Origin: Astrothelium macrocarpum
Taxonomy: Eukaryota > Ascomycota > Dothideomycetes > Trypetheliales > Trypetheliaceae
Reading direction: 5' to 3'
Assembly: GCA_021030915.1 (NCBI GenBank)
Contig: JAGEMR010000184.1
Coordinates: 1 to 48,040, forward strand
DNA length: 48,040 nt
The position numbers and the translations under genes are program-made. Of the stretch, positions 33,713-43,811 are shown one piece after another. The notes beneath the pieces were generated by a model. It did no database searches, was not told where the DNA came from, and worked only from the letters and a program-made list of their open reading frames with translations. How positions within the stretch are numbered: the first letter of the stretch is position 1; every line of letters starts with the position of its first letter.

Positions 33713-35680
33713 ATGGCTTTTGACCAACAAATTTTAGACGCTTCAAAGAAGCACCCCAAGCCTGCTAGGCTTTTCCAATATGGTACAGCAGGCGTAAGTG
33801 AGCGCGCATGTAGACACAGATTTTTGACTGACTGGAAACCTCGTAGTTCCGTATGAAGGCGTATGTACCAGCTGAGTAGCCTTGCTGATGCATTTTTCTA
33901 ATTGTCCATGCTGCTAACGAGATCGACCTCTTGACCAGTGAGTTGCTACCTTCTGTAGTGTTTCGTGTCGGTCTTCTTGCCTCGGTCAGGTCGAGAAAAA
34001 TGAACGGACAGTCTGTCGGAGTCATGATTACTGCCAGCCACAATCCACCTGAGGATAATGGTGTTAAGCTTGTGGATCCGTACGTAAGTCTTTGGATCAG
34101 ATCTATTGTAGAGGGTCCGAAACTAATAAATTTACGCGATAGGGTGACATGCTTGAGGTTTGAATCTTTCAACCCTGATCATGCTTGCAGAGCAATCGCT
34201 TACTAATCTTCATCAGGCTTCTTGGGAGCCGTATGCTACAGCTTTTGCGAATGCCAAGACAGACGAAGAGCTTGTGGACGAATTCAATAAGCTGCATGCA
34301 GACCTTAAAATTAACACTTCGGCACCATCCCGCGTCATCTTTGCCCGTGATACGCGTGCATCTGGACCCACTCTTGTTGATTGCCTCGTCGACGCTCTCA
34401 AAGCGACCGATACAGAATATATTGATTACAAGTTGTTGACGACGCCTCAGCTTCATTACCTCGTACGTTGCACCAACACCAAAGGTACGCAGTATGAATA
34501 TGGCGATGTCAGCGAAATCGGCTATTATGAGAAGCTCTCGACAGCCTTCAAGCAGGCTATGAAAAATGCCAAGTCAAAAGGCGCCGTCACCGTTGACTGC
34601 GCAAATGGCGTTGGTGGACCGAAGCTTAGGGAGTTGGTCAAATACCTGCCTTCTCAAACCGAAGGTGGCATCGACATCAAAGTCGTAAATGAAGACGTCC
34701 ACAAGCCAGATAATCTTAATTATCAGGTATGATCCCATGACAATTTATCAGGTTGCTCACCAAAAGATCCTTAATAACTAAACCGTTGCGACAACCAGTG
34801 CGGCGCCGATTTCGTAAAAACGCAACAACGTGCCCCACCGTCTTCCAAAGCTGCTCCGGGTGATCGCTGCGCTTCTCTCGACGGCGATGCCGATCGGATC
34901 GTCTACTATTTCGTTGACGAGGATCTTCAGTTCCGTCTTCTCGATGGCGATCGTATCGCCACACTTGCTGCTGTTTTCCTGGGCGAACTGGGCGAAAAAT
35001 CTGGTCTCGCCTCCAAACTCTCAATCGGTGTCGTACAAACCGCCTATGCTAACGGCGCATCTACTAAGTTTATCAATGAAAATCTCAAGTTACCTATCCA
35101 GTGCACACCCACTGGAGTCAAATATCTCCATCACGCGGCGCAACGCTTCGACATTGGCGTCTATTTCGAGGCTAATGGCCACGGCACCGTCCTCTTCTCC
35201 GCCGCCGCTCAAAAGGCCATTGCAACTCACGAGCCGCAGTCGCCCTCGCAAGCCGACGCCCTCGCCACACTAACCGCGCTCACCGATCTGATCAACCAAA
35301 CCGTCGGTGACGCGCTCTCGGATCTTTTACTCGTCGAGGTCATCCTCGCCCACAAGACTTGGGACCTCGACAACTGGAACGCGACCTACACTGACTATCC
35401 GAACCGACTCATCCGCGTTGAAGTCGTCGACCGCAACATCTTCAAGACAGAGGATGCGGAGCGACGTCTGACGGAGCCAAAGAACGCGCAGAATCGAATC
35501 GATGAATTGGTAGGCAAGTATACAAAGGGCCGCTCGTTTGCAAGGGCAAGCGGGACGGAGGATGCAGTAAGAGTATATGCGGAAGCGGCGACAAGGGCGG
35601 AAGCGGATGATTTGGCGCAGAAGGTGGCGACTGTTGTGAAGCAGTGTGGGGGGATGACGCTGATGAAGGATACAAAATGA
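33713..35680 (+). CDS. Phosphoacetylglucosamine mutase
   Basis: Interconverts GlcNAc-6-phosphate and GlcNAc-1-phosphate on the way to UDP-GlcNAc, the precursor of chitin, N-glycans and GPI anchors; cytosolic. 548 residues from six exons: 33713-33793, 33847-33860, 33939-34083, 34143-34157, 34217-34726 and 34799-35680. The phosphohexomutase signatures are all present: active-site serine loop ITASHNPPEDNG (Ser65), metal loop LDGDADR (Asp283, Asp285, Asp287), sugar-binding GVYFEANGHGT and the phosphate loop RASGTEDAVRVYAE near the C-terminus (from residue 504). Exons 2 and 4 are only 14 and 15 nt, but both are needed to rebuild conserved sequence (FRMKA and GDMLE). Length matches yeast Pcm1 and human AGM1. 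Functionally it links with PER1 nearby only through supply of GPI precursors. Confidence 0.93.
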
Positions 35681-38492
35681 ATGTTATGATAAAAATATGA
35701 AAAAATGATGGAGGTGCACTTCGAGAACATATAATCACTACTAAGGTGTGAGCTATCTAGAAGCTCATAGAACTCTAAAAACAAAAACATCTTTTTTCTC
35801 TCGCGTTTGATACTACGATAATATCTTTGAAAGAAAAATTTACGCGGTCGGAAACTTCCGAATGTCCCCTGAACGACTCGAGCAATGGGAGTTAGGAGAA
35901 TGTACGAATGAAGGGCGCTAACCCTATCACACAACACATTTTGATCTCCCGTCGGTTAGAGCAAAACAGATTATCTATTACATGACGATGACGGTTTGCT
36001 ACATGCCTTTCCTTCGCTAGTGCACCGAAGACATTCCGTAACATCGATACCAGCGAACATACGGGCTTCGAATCCGTGATCGAGGGATTGACAAAATATC
36101 CACAAAGCATGTTCAACTCCGCAGACACTTTCGGACTGGATGTGAATGGTCAAGTCATCTCCCGACATTTTGACTTGGACTATAATCCAGTCTACTTCTT
36201 GGCAGAGGGCTCTTCAGTGCACGAGAACAACTCATTTCCATCCTCTATTGGGAAAAGATTCAATAGTCCAGAGAGTAATCTGGGATTTCTTCCAGCTAAT
36301 GGGATTACCTAGATGGAAAGAAGTGGAGCAGTTCCTGGCTCTGTATGACAATTATCACAGAGGACTGTGGGTATTGCAGGTACGTTATGTCAGAGTTAGA
36401 TTCAGAAGGGGTAGTACATGCATCCGGTAACATGGCACGGAGGTCGGCTTCGCAAAAGCCGCCAAGGAGGATTGAGAATCTGGTGGAGGGGGAGAGGTAA
36501 ACATGAAAAATCTGACCCATGTTGTTGCTGAACGTCTCTCAACGCGTCAATTCCTGATTGTTGTCGAGCTGATCATTACCACATGCGGTCTAGCCATGTT
36601 GCGGAAATTTACATCTGGTCTCCGCATAAGTTGCCTTTTCGACGACACTCAACTTCTTCTAACTTTTCATTGAACACAGGCCCGGCCGAGTCAAGTCGTC
36701 AGTCGTACTTCGCGTCCTTTCTCAGATAGGCGCCGGGAAGCCAGAAGCTTTAGAGTCTAAGATAAGGTATAGTTGTGGGGCAATATGGGTAGCTGAAACT
36801 CTTGAGATGTGGTTTCTGGAGATTTTCTTGGTCTAAGCGAGTAACTCAAGCCCAAAAAGAGTAATAGATGCAGGAATGCCCTACGCGTGTAACAGTCAAA
36901 CGTTCGTCATTATGCAGGGAGCCGAATGTCGGTGCGACCCATCGATTTGCAAGACTGCAGTAATGGGCTGACATTTCCAAATGCAGCAGTAACTGCCTCA
37001 AAACGTCAGAAGTACACGGCGTTTTGACCTGAACGGTCTTGCGGCTACTCAGATCTCATCTGCTTGGCTTTCTTCACTGCAGTCATCATCACGGCAGTAC
37101 TGTGTCCTCTCTATTCATATAATCGGCATATTTCGTTATCTGTCTCTCTTCTCTCATAAAACAATCCGCAGTAGCTCTTCAATGCGACACACTAAAAACT
37201 GCCTGCGCCGGGGCGATCCGCTGCGTCGATTGTCTATTAAAGTTAAGGTTACAGCTATTGGGATATAATGTGCTCAACTCGATCTACCCTTCGTATTCGG
37301 CACACAATTTCCATGGCGTTGGCTTCCGCTATCTAGCTAGTCGCCAGGCGACAATGCAGCTAAAAGTTAGTCTATCTACCACGCGCTTCTTCTTTCCTAT
37401 GCCGTTTCTCTTCAAACCAAGCCTTGTATGAAGCTGTTGATATGGTTCCACAAGGGTGGATTGACGCTTGGTGTCTAGAGTGTGCTCTTGCCGTCGTTGT
37501 TTCTCCGGAGATATTGACATGCTAATGCCGTTGCAGACACCCTGTCTTCGAGTGTGTACAATATCCAAGACGAAGACCCTAAAGCTCGCAGCCCGCGATG
37601 TAGGGCGAGCTTTATGGCACGCTCGGCGTGCAGTCCTCAATTAACTCACGCTAAATGCACCATGCTCTTGGCATCTGCAATTGTAGTAGTGACGAATTAT
37701 TCCTTCTTGCAGCGGAAGACAAAGCTCGGCCCTTTGACCGACGCATTATGTCATAAGTTATGATACCTAAATAGGTTTTGACATCAAAGCTACACTATCA
37801 ATGATGCTATAGCGCTCTTCGGGATTAACTCGGATCTGGCTCAGTCATCTTTGAAATTTCTGGATCTGGATAGTGAGAATTTAGGCTCACGGTTTCACAA
37901 GTTTGATTTTGAAATACCGGATCATCCATAACTGGCATCGAGACCCAGGACTTCAGCTGCTTCGGTTGGGTACGGGCGTATCAAGCATCGTAAGTTCAAA
38001 GGACGGCCCAATGGATCCACAGCTGGAAGTATCATGAATCGTCGGCAATGGGTAAAGACTAGCCCGGTCAAGCAGGCTTGGGATATGCCGTATTCCATGA
38101 TCTACGTCTGAATCAGAAGCGATAGGCAGAATCATTCCGTCGATAACTGCTCGACTAGGTAATGCTTAGCTCAAAAAGTACACACCTACCTTTCGGCAAC
38201 AAAAAACAGCAAAATTTCCCTAGCGAGGCTCGTCATAAAAACCTTGCAACCCTTGCTTCTGCATATTAGTTATCTTGAAGAAATTCAAGTGGTTATGGAT
38301 CCAGGACCGAATGTGAAGCACCGGACTGAACTTTCGAGGTTGGTTAAAAACTGGGGATCTGACCCACGCAAGCATTTAAAGCAAACATTCGTGAGGAATA
38401 CCTCTTGTTTGAGATTCTCAACTTCCCAATTTCGAATAATTCTCAGTATTCTAATCATCAAAAGGAATCAAGATTTCTTATCGTATTCTACC
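35681..38492. other. Gene-poor stretch between mutase and ethylene-forming-enzyme genes
   Basis: 2.8 kb without an intact gene. It includes a protein-like relic at 35992-36379 (separate entry). On the minus strand, 37953-38135 reads as a Ser/Pro-rich peptide (IASDSDVDHGIRHIPSLLDR) open without a clear start, perhaps an exon remnant. The final few hundred bases are the presumed promoter of the ethylene-forming-enzyme gene. Confidence 0.45.
35992..36379 (+). pseudogene. Possible gene relic, unidentified
   Basis: One frame (35992-36312) is open for 106 codons without a clear start and reads like folded protein: GFESVIEGLTKYPQSMFNSA, TFGLDVNGQVISRHFDLDYN, LAEGSSVHENNSFPSSIGKR. It stops at 36310-36312. 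A second, overlapping frame (36146-36379) then looks coding near its end (LPRWKEVEQFLALYDNYHRG) and runs into a good donor site, GTACGT at 36380. This suggests a once-coding region with a frameshift near 36250-36290. The family is not recognised. Confidence 0.3.
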
Positions 38493-39670
38493 ATGGCCTC
38501 TACTACAACTGCCAAAATTGAAGCGGTTGATGGAGCTTCAAAATTCCCACCTCATCTCCAGGGCTACGTTGGATCCCTGAAGACTTTTGAACTTCCATCT
38601 GCTGTGGAAAACAATGAGAAAAATAAGACAATGGGAATGGAAATGATTGAAGCCTGGCGCAAAGATGGGATCTTTCAAATCCACATGACACCTCAACAAG
38701 GGGATCAGCTCCGGGAGTGCTACAAGGTCTCCAAAGAGTTCTTTGCCCTTCCTCGTGACACGAAGGAAAAACACGTTGATGATCAGAGTTTTGCTGGCTA
38801 TATTGCTTCAGGAGAGGAAGTGACTGCTGGTGTCGCTGACTACTCAGAAGTTTTTACGGTTATCAAAGATCTGCCTACAACTGACCAAAGAGTTGTTGAT
38901 AAGTGGCCATCACACGGGCCTTGTCCTTGGCCAAACAACACCTATGAAGCTGCTATGAAGGACGTCATGGCTCTCCTCGCAGAGTCTGGTGAGAAACTCT
39001 TGAAACTTACTGCTCTTGGCTTGGGTCTCAAGGACATTGACGAGCTTGTTGAGCCCACCAATGATGGATGGCACCATATGCGCGTCTTACGGTTTCCACC
39101 GCTTAATCAGACCAATGGTAAAGGCAAGGCTGGACGAGGTATCGGCTCGCATACCGACTACGGGTTCCTGGTCATTGCTAGCCAGGATGATATTGGCGGA
39201 CTCTTCATTCGTCCACGCGTGGAAGGGGAGAAGGAACCGAAGAATTGGAAGAGTAGCGCTGCCGGCTTCAATGAAGATGATGAGAAATGGATGTTCGTGC
39301 CGCCCGTCGAGAACACGTTGACCGTGTTCCCTGGTAAACCTCCCGAATCCGTTGCGTCAGATCTCAGCAGTTTAACATTTTACCAGGTGACATGTTGCAG
39401 TTCATCACCAATAATTATCTGCCTTCTACTATTCACAAGGTTGCGCTTAATACGAGTGAACGGTTCGCATTTGCATACTTCCATGAGCCCAACTTCTCCG
39501 CAGTCATGAAACCGATGACCAAGTTCTTGGACAAGATCCACTATGGGACGCATTTCACCAAGATGTTTATGCGAAGCTACCCGGAACGCATCACCGCGAA
39601 GCGCATCCGTGACGAACATCGCATGTACATTCTCGAAGGGCTGAAGTCTCACTCTATGGCGACTGTCTGA
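38493..39670 (+). CDS. efe: Ethylene-forming enzyme homologue (2-oxoglutarate/Fe(II) dioxygenase)
   Basis: 374 residues from two exons (38493-39333 and 39387-39670; 53-nt intron). The protein follows the bacterial/Penicillium ethylene-forming enzyme along its whole length, not only in the dioxygenase core. Seen: GYIASGEEVTAG (residues 102-113), the DQRVVDKWPSHGPCPWPNNT block (131-150), DGWHHMRVLRFPP (191-203), the iron site HTD (His220, Asp222) with Tyr223 and distal His297, the 2-oxoglutarate Arg306 in ERFAFAYFHEPNF, and IHYGTHFTKMFMRSYPERIT (331-350) with Arg343. In the studied enzyme the equivalents of the Glu in GEE, the Tyr after HTD and the late Arg hold L-arginine, while 2-oxoglutarate is broken to ethylene and CO2. 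So ethylene formation is likely but inferred. The start ATG at 38493 (TACCATGG) gives about 25 more residues than the bacterial enzyme; the frame is open further upstream but without family similarity. Confidence 0.9.
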
Positions 39671-40779
39671 CATTCCTTCGTCTCTGAAGATCACCAAGGT
39701 TAGCGATCCTTTGGAAGAGCCCAACTACCGCGATTATTGCGTGATGAGATACACGTTGTCTCAACTTTCCAAGCTCGTCAGCTAGTGCTGTGGCTTATGA
39801 TGAGGATTTCACATGCTAGTTAGGATTATAGGTAGCAATGGCATATGCACATTCATCTCACGACTAGTCGAAAATTGGCTTTGCATAGTCTTGAATCTAA
39901 TACCTGCAATATAAAAAAAATCATGCGATTTTTCAGGCTGACTAGTGCTTACCTATAGGTAGAACTCGGTATTAGGGTTCGCAGAATAGTCCATGAATCA
40001 CCAAGATAAAAGCAAAGAAAAGAAAACGTCGTTAGTACGATATCTGAAGTATATTAGATCTGCCGTTTGGGATTTGCTGGCAATCGAATCCAACAAACAG
40101 CGACGGTACTTGATGGCTCTTGCAGATCGATTGCCCCCCCCCCCCTTTCACGATCTCCCCGCTACCATTCTTCGAACCGTGTCCTTGTCTGCTGACTAAG
40201 GCAAACATCTATCTGATTCTTTCTTTGTGAATAAATAGTCAGCCTTATCTTTGCAAGGTCTGCCGGGACAGAAACTTCGATAGAAAATTAACTTACCGCA
40301 GTAACTGTGCTTTGGATTTGTTTGATCGGAATGCCAAGCTTTACCATCCTCCCTGTTGATAGGGAGCTCGAACCACCTGACGTGCCAGAAATGCTGCTAC
40401 AGTGCAAAAAGGCCAGTGTGCGTGAGGCTACTTCGAAGCATTCTTGACTCCATAGAAGATACCATGCATGGTGTCCAAGAAGTGATGACTGTTTTGCACC
40501 AAGCTCGGGTTCACACAGGCGTTGTTTGCAAGTAGCGGCTTGTTGCACACCGCACAGAGCATGCTTTCTGCATCACCTTTCTTATGTCACTAAGTGCATT
40601 TCAAAAAGATATATCCGGAAAATTCAAGAATTTAGCTGCGTTCCTTCTTCCAAGCTTTTTCTCTTTCATTGAAATCCCAAGAGAAAGTCGTTCAACAATT
40701 ACTCCGCGCTTCCATCTATCAAGCGCTGACTTCTGATCAACGTCATCATAAGTTTGACATTACCTCCTAAATTACCACG
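39671..40779. other. Intergenic, downstream of the ethylene-forming-enzyme gene
   Basis: 1.1 kb with short open frames only. A run of 12 C lies at 40134-40145. On the minus strand near 40560-40430 a 40-codon stretch reads CAVCNKPLL followed by protein-like sequence, too short to call. Confidence 0.45.
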
Positions 40780-41193
40780 ATGAGTCCAACAACACCCGAT
40801 GGCAACACTCCTCACGAGACCGATAGAGCTTCGCAGTTATCAAGTTCGACCGAACGCTGCGGACCCGACATTTCACATGGCACACTACCCCTCAGGCGCG
40901 AGCAAGAGGTTGCGTTAATCTCTCCCAATGTGCGTGCATGCATTGACGCCAATCGTGCCATGGGACTTAGATGCGAGTACTGTGGGTCTGTGGCGAAGCC
41001 CTGGCTTCCTTATCCGCTAGACCAGAGTGGCGGATCACGTTTGGGGGAGATACTTGCTGAGATGAAGCAAGCGAAAGTTGTGATGTATCTCGATAGTCTA
41101 CCGGGAGAGCGCTCAGAAGACAAAGGGACTGGCAAGAATGAAGAAAACGACAAAGACAAGGGGATCGATAGAGATGCGAATGGGACGAAGTGA
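40780..41193 (+). CDS. Small hypothetical protein
   Basis: Single-exon frame of 137 residues starting ATG 40780 (context ACGATGAG) after a pyrimidine-rich leader. The middle (residues 48-105) looks folded: VALISPNVRACIDANRAMGL, then one CEYC pair, then LGEILAEMKQAKVVMYLDSL. The last 30 residues are a charged Lys/Asp/Glu tail. It has no signal peptide or membrane segment. I do not recognise the family. The single CxxC is not enough for a zinc finger. Confidence 0.5.
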   Translation: MSPTTPDGNTPHETDRASQLSSSTERCGPDISHGTLPLRREQEVALISPNVRACIDANRAMGLRCEYCGSVAKPWLPYPLDQSGGSRLGEILAEMKQAKVVMYLDSLPGERSEDKGTGKNEENDKDKGIDRDANGTK

Positions 41194-42064
41194 AGAAAGC
41201 AGTACAGCCGAGTAGCATATAGCACAAAGTGAGGAGTGGATGGAGATAGCAGGAGTAGCAGATGGCAGCATAGTCACAGCTCAGCCTCTACATGTGAAAA
41301 TACATTGTGATCGTTTCTATAATGAGTGCTGATATTGAATCAAAACAAGTTTTGTAGACCTGGAAGAACACTTATATTTCTCCAATAAAGTGATGTGCTG
41401 GGGAATCTGATGCCCATTTCAGCTCCAAATGCCGCTGCTTCAGCTCACCCGGGCCGCCACACCCAGGATCGGAGTACCAAATTAGTTTTTGACAATTCTT
41501 ATTTGGTAACTACTTTAAGTCATATACAAACTTTGCTTCTTTTTTAAATCTTAAAACACACTCTTTTACACGCGCATCCTGTTGCGCATGATCTATATAC
41601 CCCTCCGTAGCCGCTTCGATTCTGCTTTGCTACTTGTGCTCTGCCAACCCAACATCCTGTAAGCCTTGCTCGACGTCTAGCCGAAAATATCGCTTCTCGG
41701 CGAAGAGACGTGCCCACCGCGCACATCGTGCAATCATTCTTTTCTCCTGTCAGTGGTGAGACACGCCTCCGTTGATCGTGCTTGGCGCGCCTCTCTGCGG
41801 CAGCTGTGCCTGTGTCCCAGATTCCCACTCAGAAGGACTCCTGTCACGTTCTCGCTGCCAATGAGTACGTGATCGTGGGTAGAAAATTCAACATCTGGAC
41901 GGCCAGTGACTGCGCAGTCGCCAACCACACTCTCTACGGCGTACTTTGTGTCGCAAGAAGGCATAAAGGCGTGACGTTGCTGAAACGACGTCTCAAAGCC
42001 GAGACCGACGGTGGATTATATGTGTTTCTCTTACGTGGTTCCTCAGCAGTCGCGCACGTCCATT
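41194..42064. other. Intergenic, with a possible short spliced gene on the plus strand
   Basis: A plus-strand frame open from 41611 can be joined at a GTGAGA donor (41756) to an acceptor ending at 41803, a 48-nt intron, and continues in frame to a stop at 42094-42096, giving about 145 codons. No start codon is found in the first part, so another exon would be needed. The second part reads NEYVIVGRKFNIWTASDC and YVFLLRGSSAVAHVHF. It would converge with the receptor gene and overlap its end by 32 bases. Low confidence. Confidence 0.25.
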
Positions 42065-43229
42065 TCATTGACTGCGACGTCTGTTTGGTTCAGTAGGCAG
42101 CTCGCCAACACAGTGTGTCGGCAACTCTGCGTGAGTATTGGAGCAGATTTCTTCGATATGGCTTGTATGCAGCTCGTTAAGCTCATTTGAAAGAAGTTCC
42201 GCAAAGCGATCGGAACATAGTTCTGAAATTTGGGTGTCCGGCAGCTCCGTTCGCTCGTTTAACCCTCTTGAGATCGATTGCGTAGATGTGGTGCTTTCAT
42301 TTTGTCTTCCACGTCGACCACCGCAGAAGCACTGTGAAATAGCGATTCCGATGACGGGGAGACACGCGCATATGATGCCCATCGACGTCTCTACCACAGA
42401 AAACATGAGAACGAAAGGCGTCGAAAAGTCGAAATAGGGGGTTTGATTGTCGTCGGCCCACTGGATGTTGAAATAGGCGCAGACACCTGATATGAAACAT
42501 ACTCTTCTCTAGGTCAGCCTGGTTCGTGAACCACTAGAGTTGAATGGATTTGACTTTGACTCACAGGAAGCCAAAAACAAATAACAAGGTTATCATTATT
42601 ATATGTTTGGATGTAAGACTACGGCGCCGAACAAGCAGAATACTTAAGATTAGCAGAGTGATATCCGATGTCAGATTCACTGTTGCATAACTGATTTCGT
42701 ATGCTTCAAGGCTAAGGCATTTGGTTGAAGAAGAGGAATTCGGTATCCAGTCCCAGTATGTAGAAATCGGCCTGCAAAAATTAATCGCCAACAAAGCTGT
42801 GACGAGCATCCAGAGGACCATGATGAGACTGAATATCCGGAGCGCAAAAATGAGTGTTTGCTGCATCGGGAACCGCATATAGAAGAAGACGAAGGAGAGT
42901 TTTATTAGAGGGAGCGCAATCGCATAAGCAATTTTGAAGCCGTATACTGCTTTCAACGGATTAAGGACGGTCGAGTAGTTGTACAAATCACCAGGTATAA
43001 TCCTCATGCCCATGGCTGTAAGGATGGTCATGGCGATGTTCAATAGAAAAGCAGCGAAGATGAACAAATCGTCAGCTCCCCATTTCGATCTGCTAACGTG
43101 CCTCAAGAAAAATCGGCCAAGCACAGTAGCACCAGTAAGGCTAAGGAAAACGGCCTGAACAATTTTGTCATAGTAGCTCCAGATTTCCACGTCAAAGCCT
43201 GACAATAATGAGTTATACTTTTGGGACAT
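42065..43229 (-). CDS. PTH11-like / fungal rhodopsin-domain integral membrane protein
   Basis: 367 residues from two exons (43229-42565 and 42503-42065; 61-nt intron; the GAGAAG acceptor gives FGFLVCFISGVCAYFNIQW). Seven membrane segments fill residues 20-285 with the family's hallmarks: GRFFLRHVSRSKWGADDLFI after the first helix, LPLIKLSFVFFYMRF, FCRPISTYWDW in the second extracellular region, a DITLLILSILLVRRRSLTSK segment and VVETSMGIICACLPVIG in the last helix. Members include Pth11, a surface-sensing receptor of the rice blast fungus; ligands are mostly unknown. The cytoplasmic tail (about 85 residues) is unusual: Glu/Leu/Ser/Thr-rich with repeated (S/A/G)EL units. The nearest transposon begins 540 bp upstream. 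Confidence 0.85.
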
Positions 43230-43768
43230 GTTATTTAGAACAAGTTGGTATAGAGAGCATCACTAGTATAGACCCGAGATCGCGTCAATACCTGTAGCGA
43301 GATTAGCCAGACTCGTAGTGGCGGCGGATGGATATGGCTATAGTAGGATGAAGGAGCTGAAGGAGCACGAAATCGCAGTGTGAGCGGCGATGGCTCAATT
43401 AACTCTCTGTCACATTTCATCTGGGAACAAAGGACTAGAGGCGGATTCCCGTACGATAATGTTCAGCTCGACAGCGGACCGCACCAAGGGAACATCCAGG
43501 TGGCATAGCCTCAAGCAATTGTCGAATGAAACACCGTTATGCAGGTGGACTGTTGGTGCAGTGAAACAATCTTGTGAAAGGACTATATATACGTGGTGCT
43601 GAGCGTATCAGTTGGGGGCTGATGCTGTGGTCTTTTGGCCCAACGTGATGTGGTGTGCGAGCTCAGCCAGCCGCTTTACAAATAGAGTCAACCACGGTGT
43701 CTTGGGACACTTCATGGCGTGGGACATCGGGATCGGGTCAAAATTGGTGAAAAAAGGTCCTTACTCTA
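43230..43768. other. Promoter side of the receptor gene, up to the AT-rich island
   Basis: 539 bp of normal composition ending at a TA (43767-43768), the target site of the next transposon. Open frames here are short and unrecognised. Confidence 0.5.
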
Positions 43769-43811
43769 GGAGTTTGCGACAGCCCGTGCACCATTTCAGC
43801 CCATGCACCAC
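43766..43811 (+). repeat. Left terminal inverted repeat, 46 bp
   Basis: Matches the reverse complement of 45887-45932 at 44 of 46 positions, both differences being A/G transitions. The CTAG at the start includes the TA target. Inside lies CGTGCACCA, repeated once more in variant form. Confidence 0.92.

Noticed and set aside
35395..35937. 180-codon antisense frame at the end of the mutase gene
   Set aside because: It mirrors the conserved C-terminal part of phosphoacetylglucosamine mutase and has no domain of its own.
38244..38492. Upstream extension of the ethylene-forming-enzyme frame
   Set aside because: An ATG-initiated extension of 83 residues is open, but it lacks similarity to the family; the ATG at 38493 has a better context and gives a family-like length.
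40340..40400. B-box-like GGTTCGAGCTCC on the minus strand
   Set aside because: The T stem does not pair and no cloverleaf can be drawn.
40288..40548. 86-codon minus-strand frame with SGTSGGSSS, reminiscent of the amidase signature
   Set aside because: The match is a short Ser/Gly run only; no other amidase sequence is found around it.
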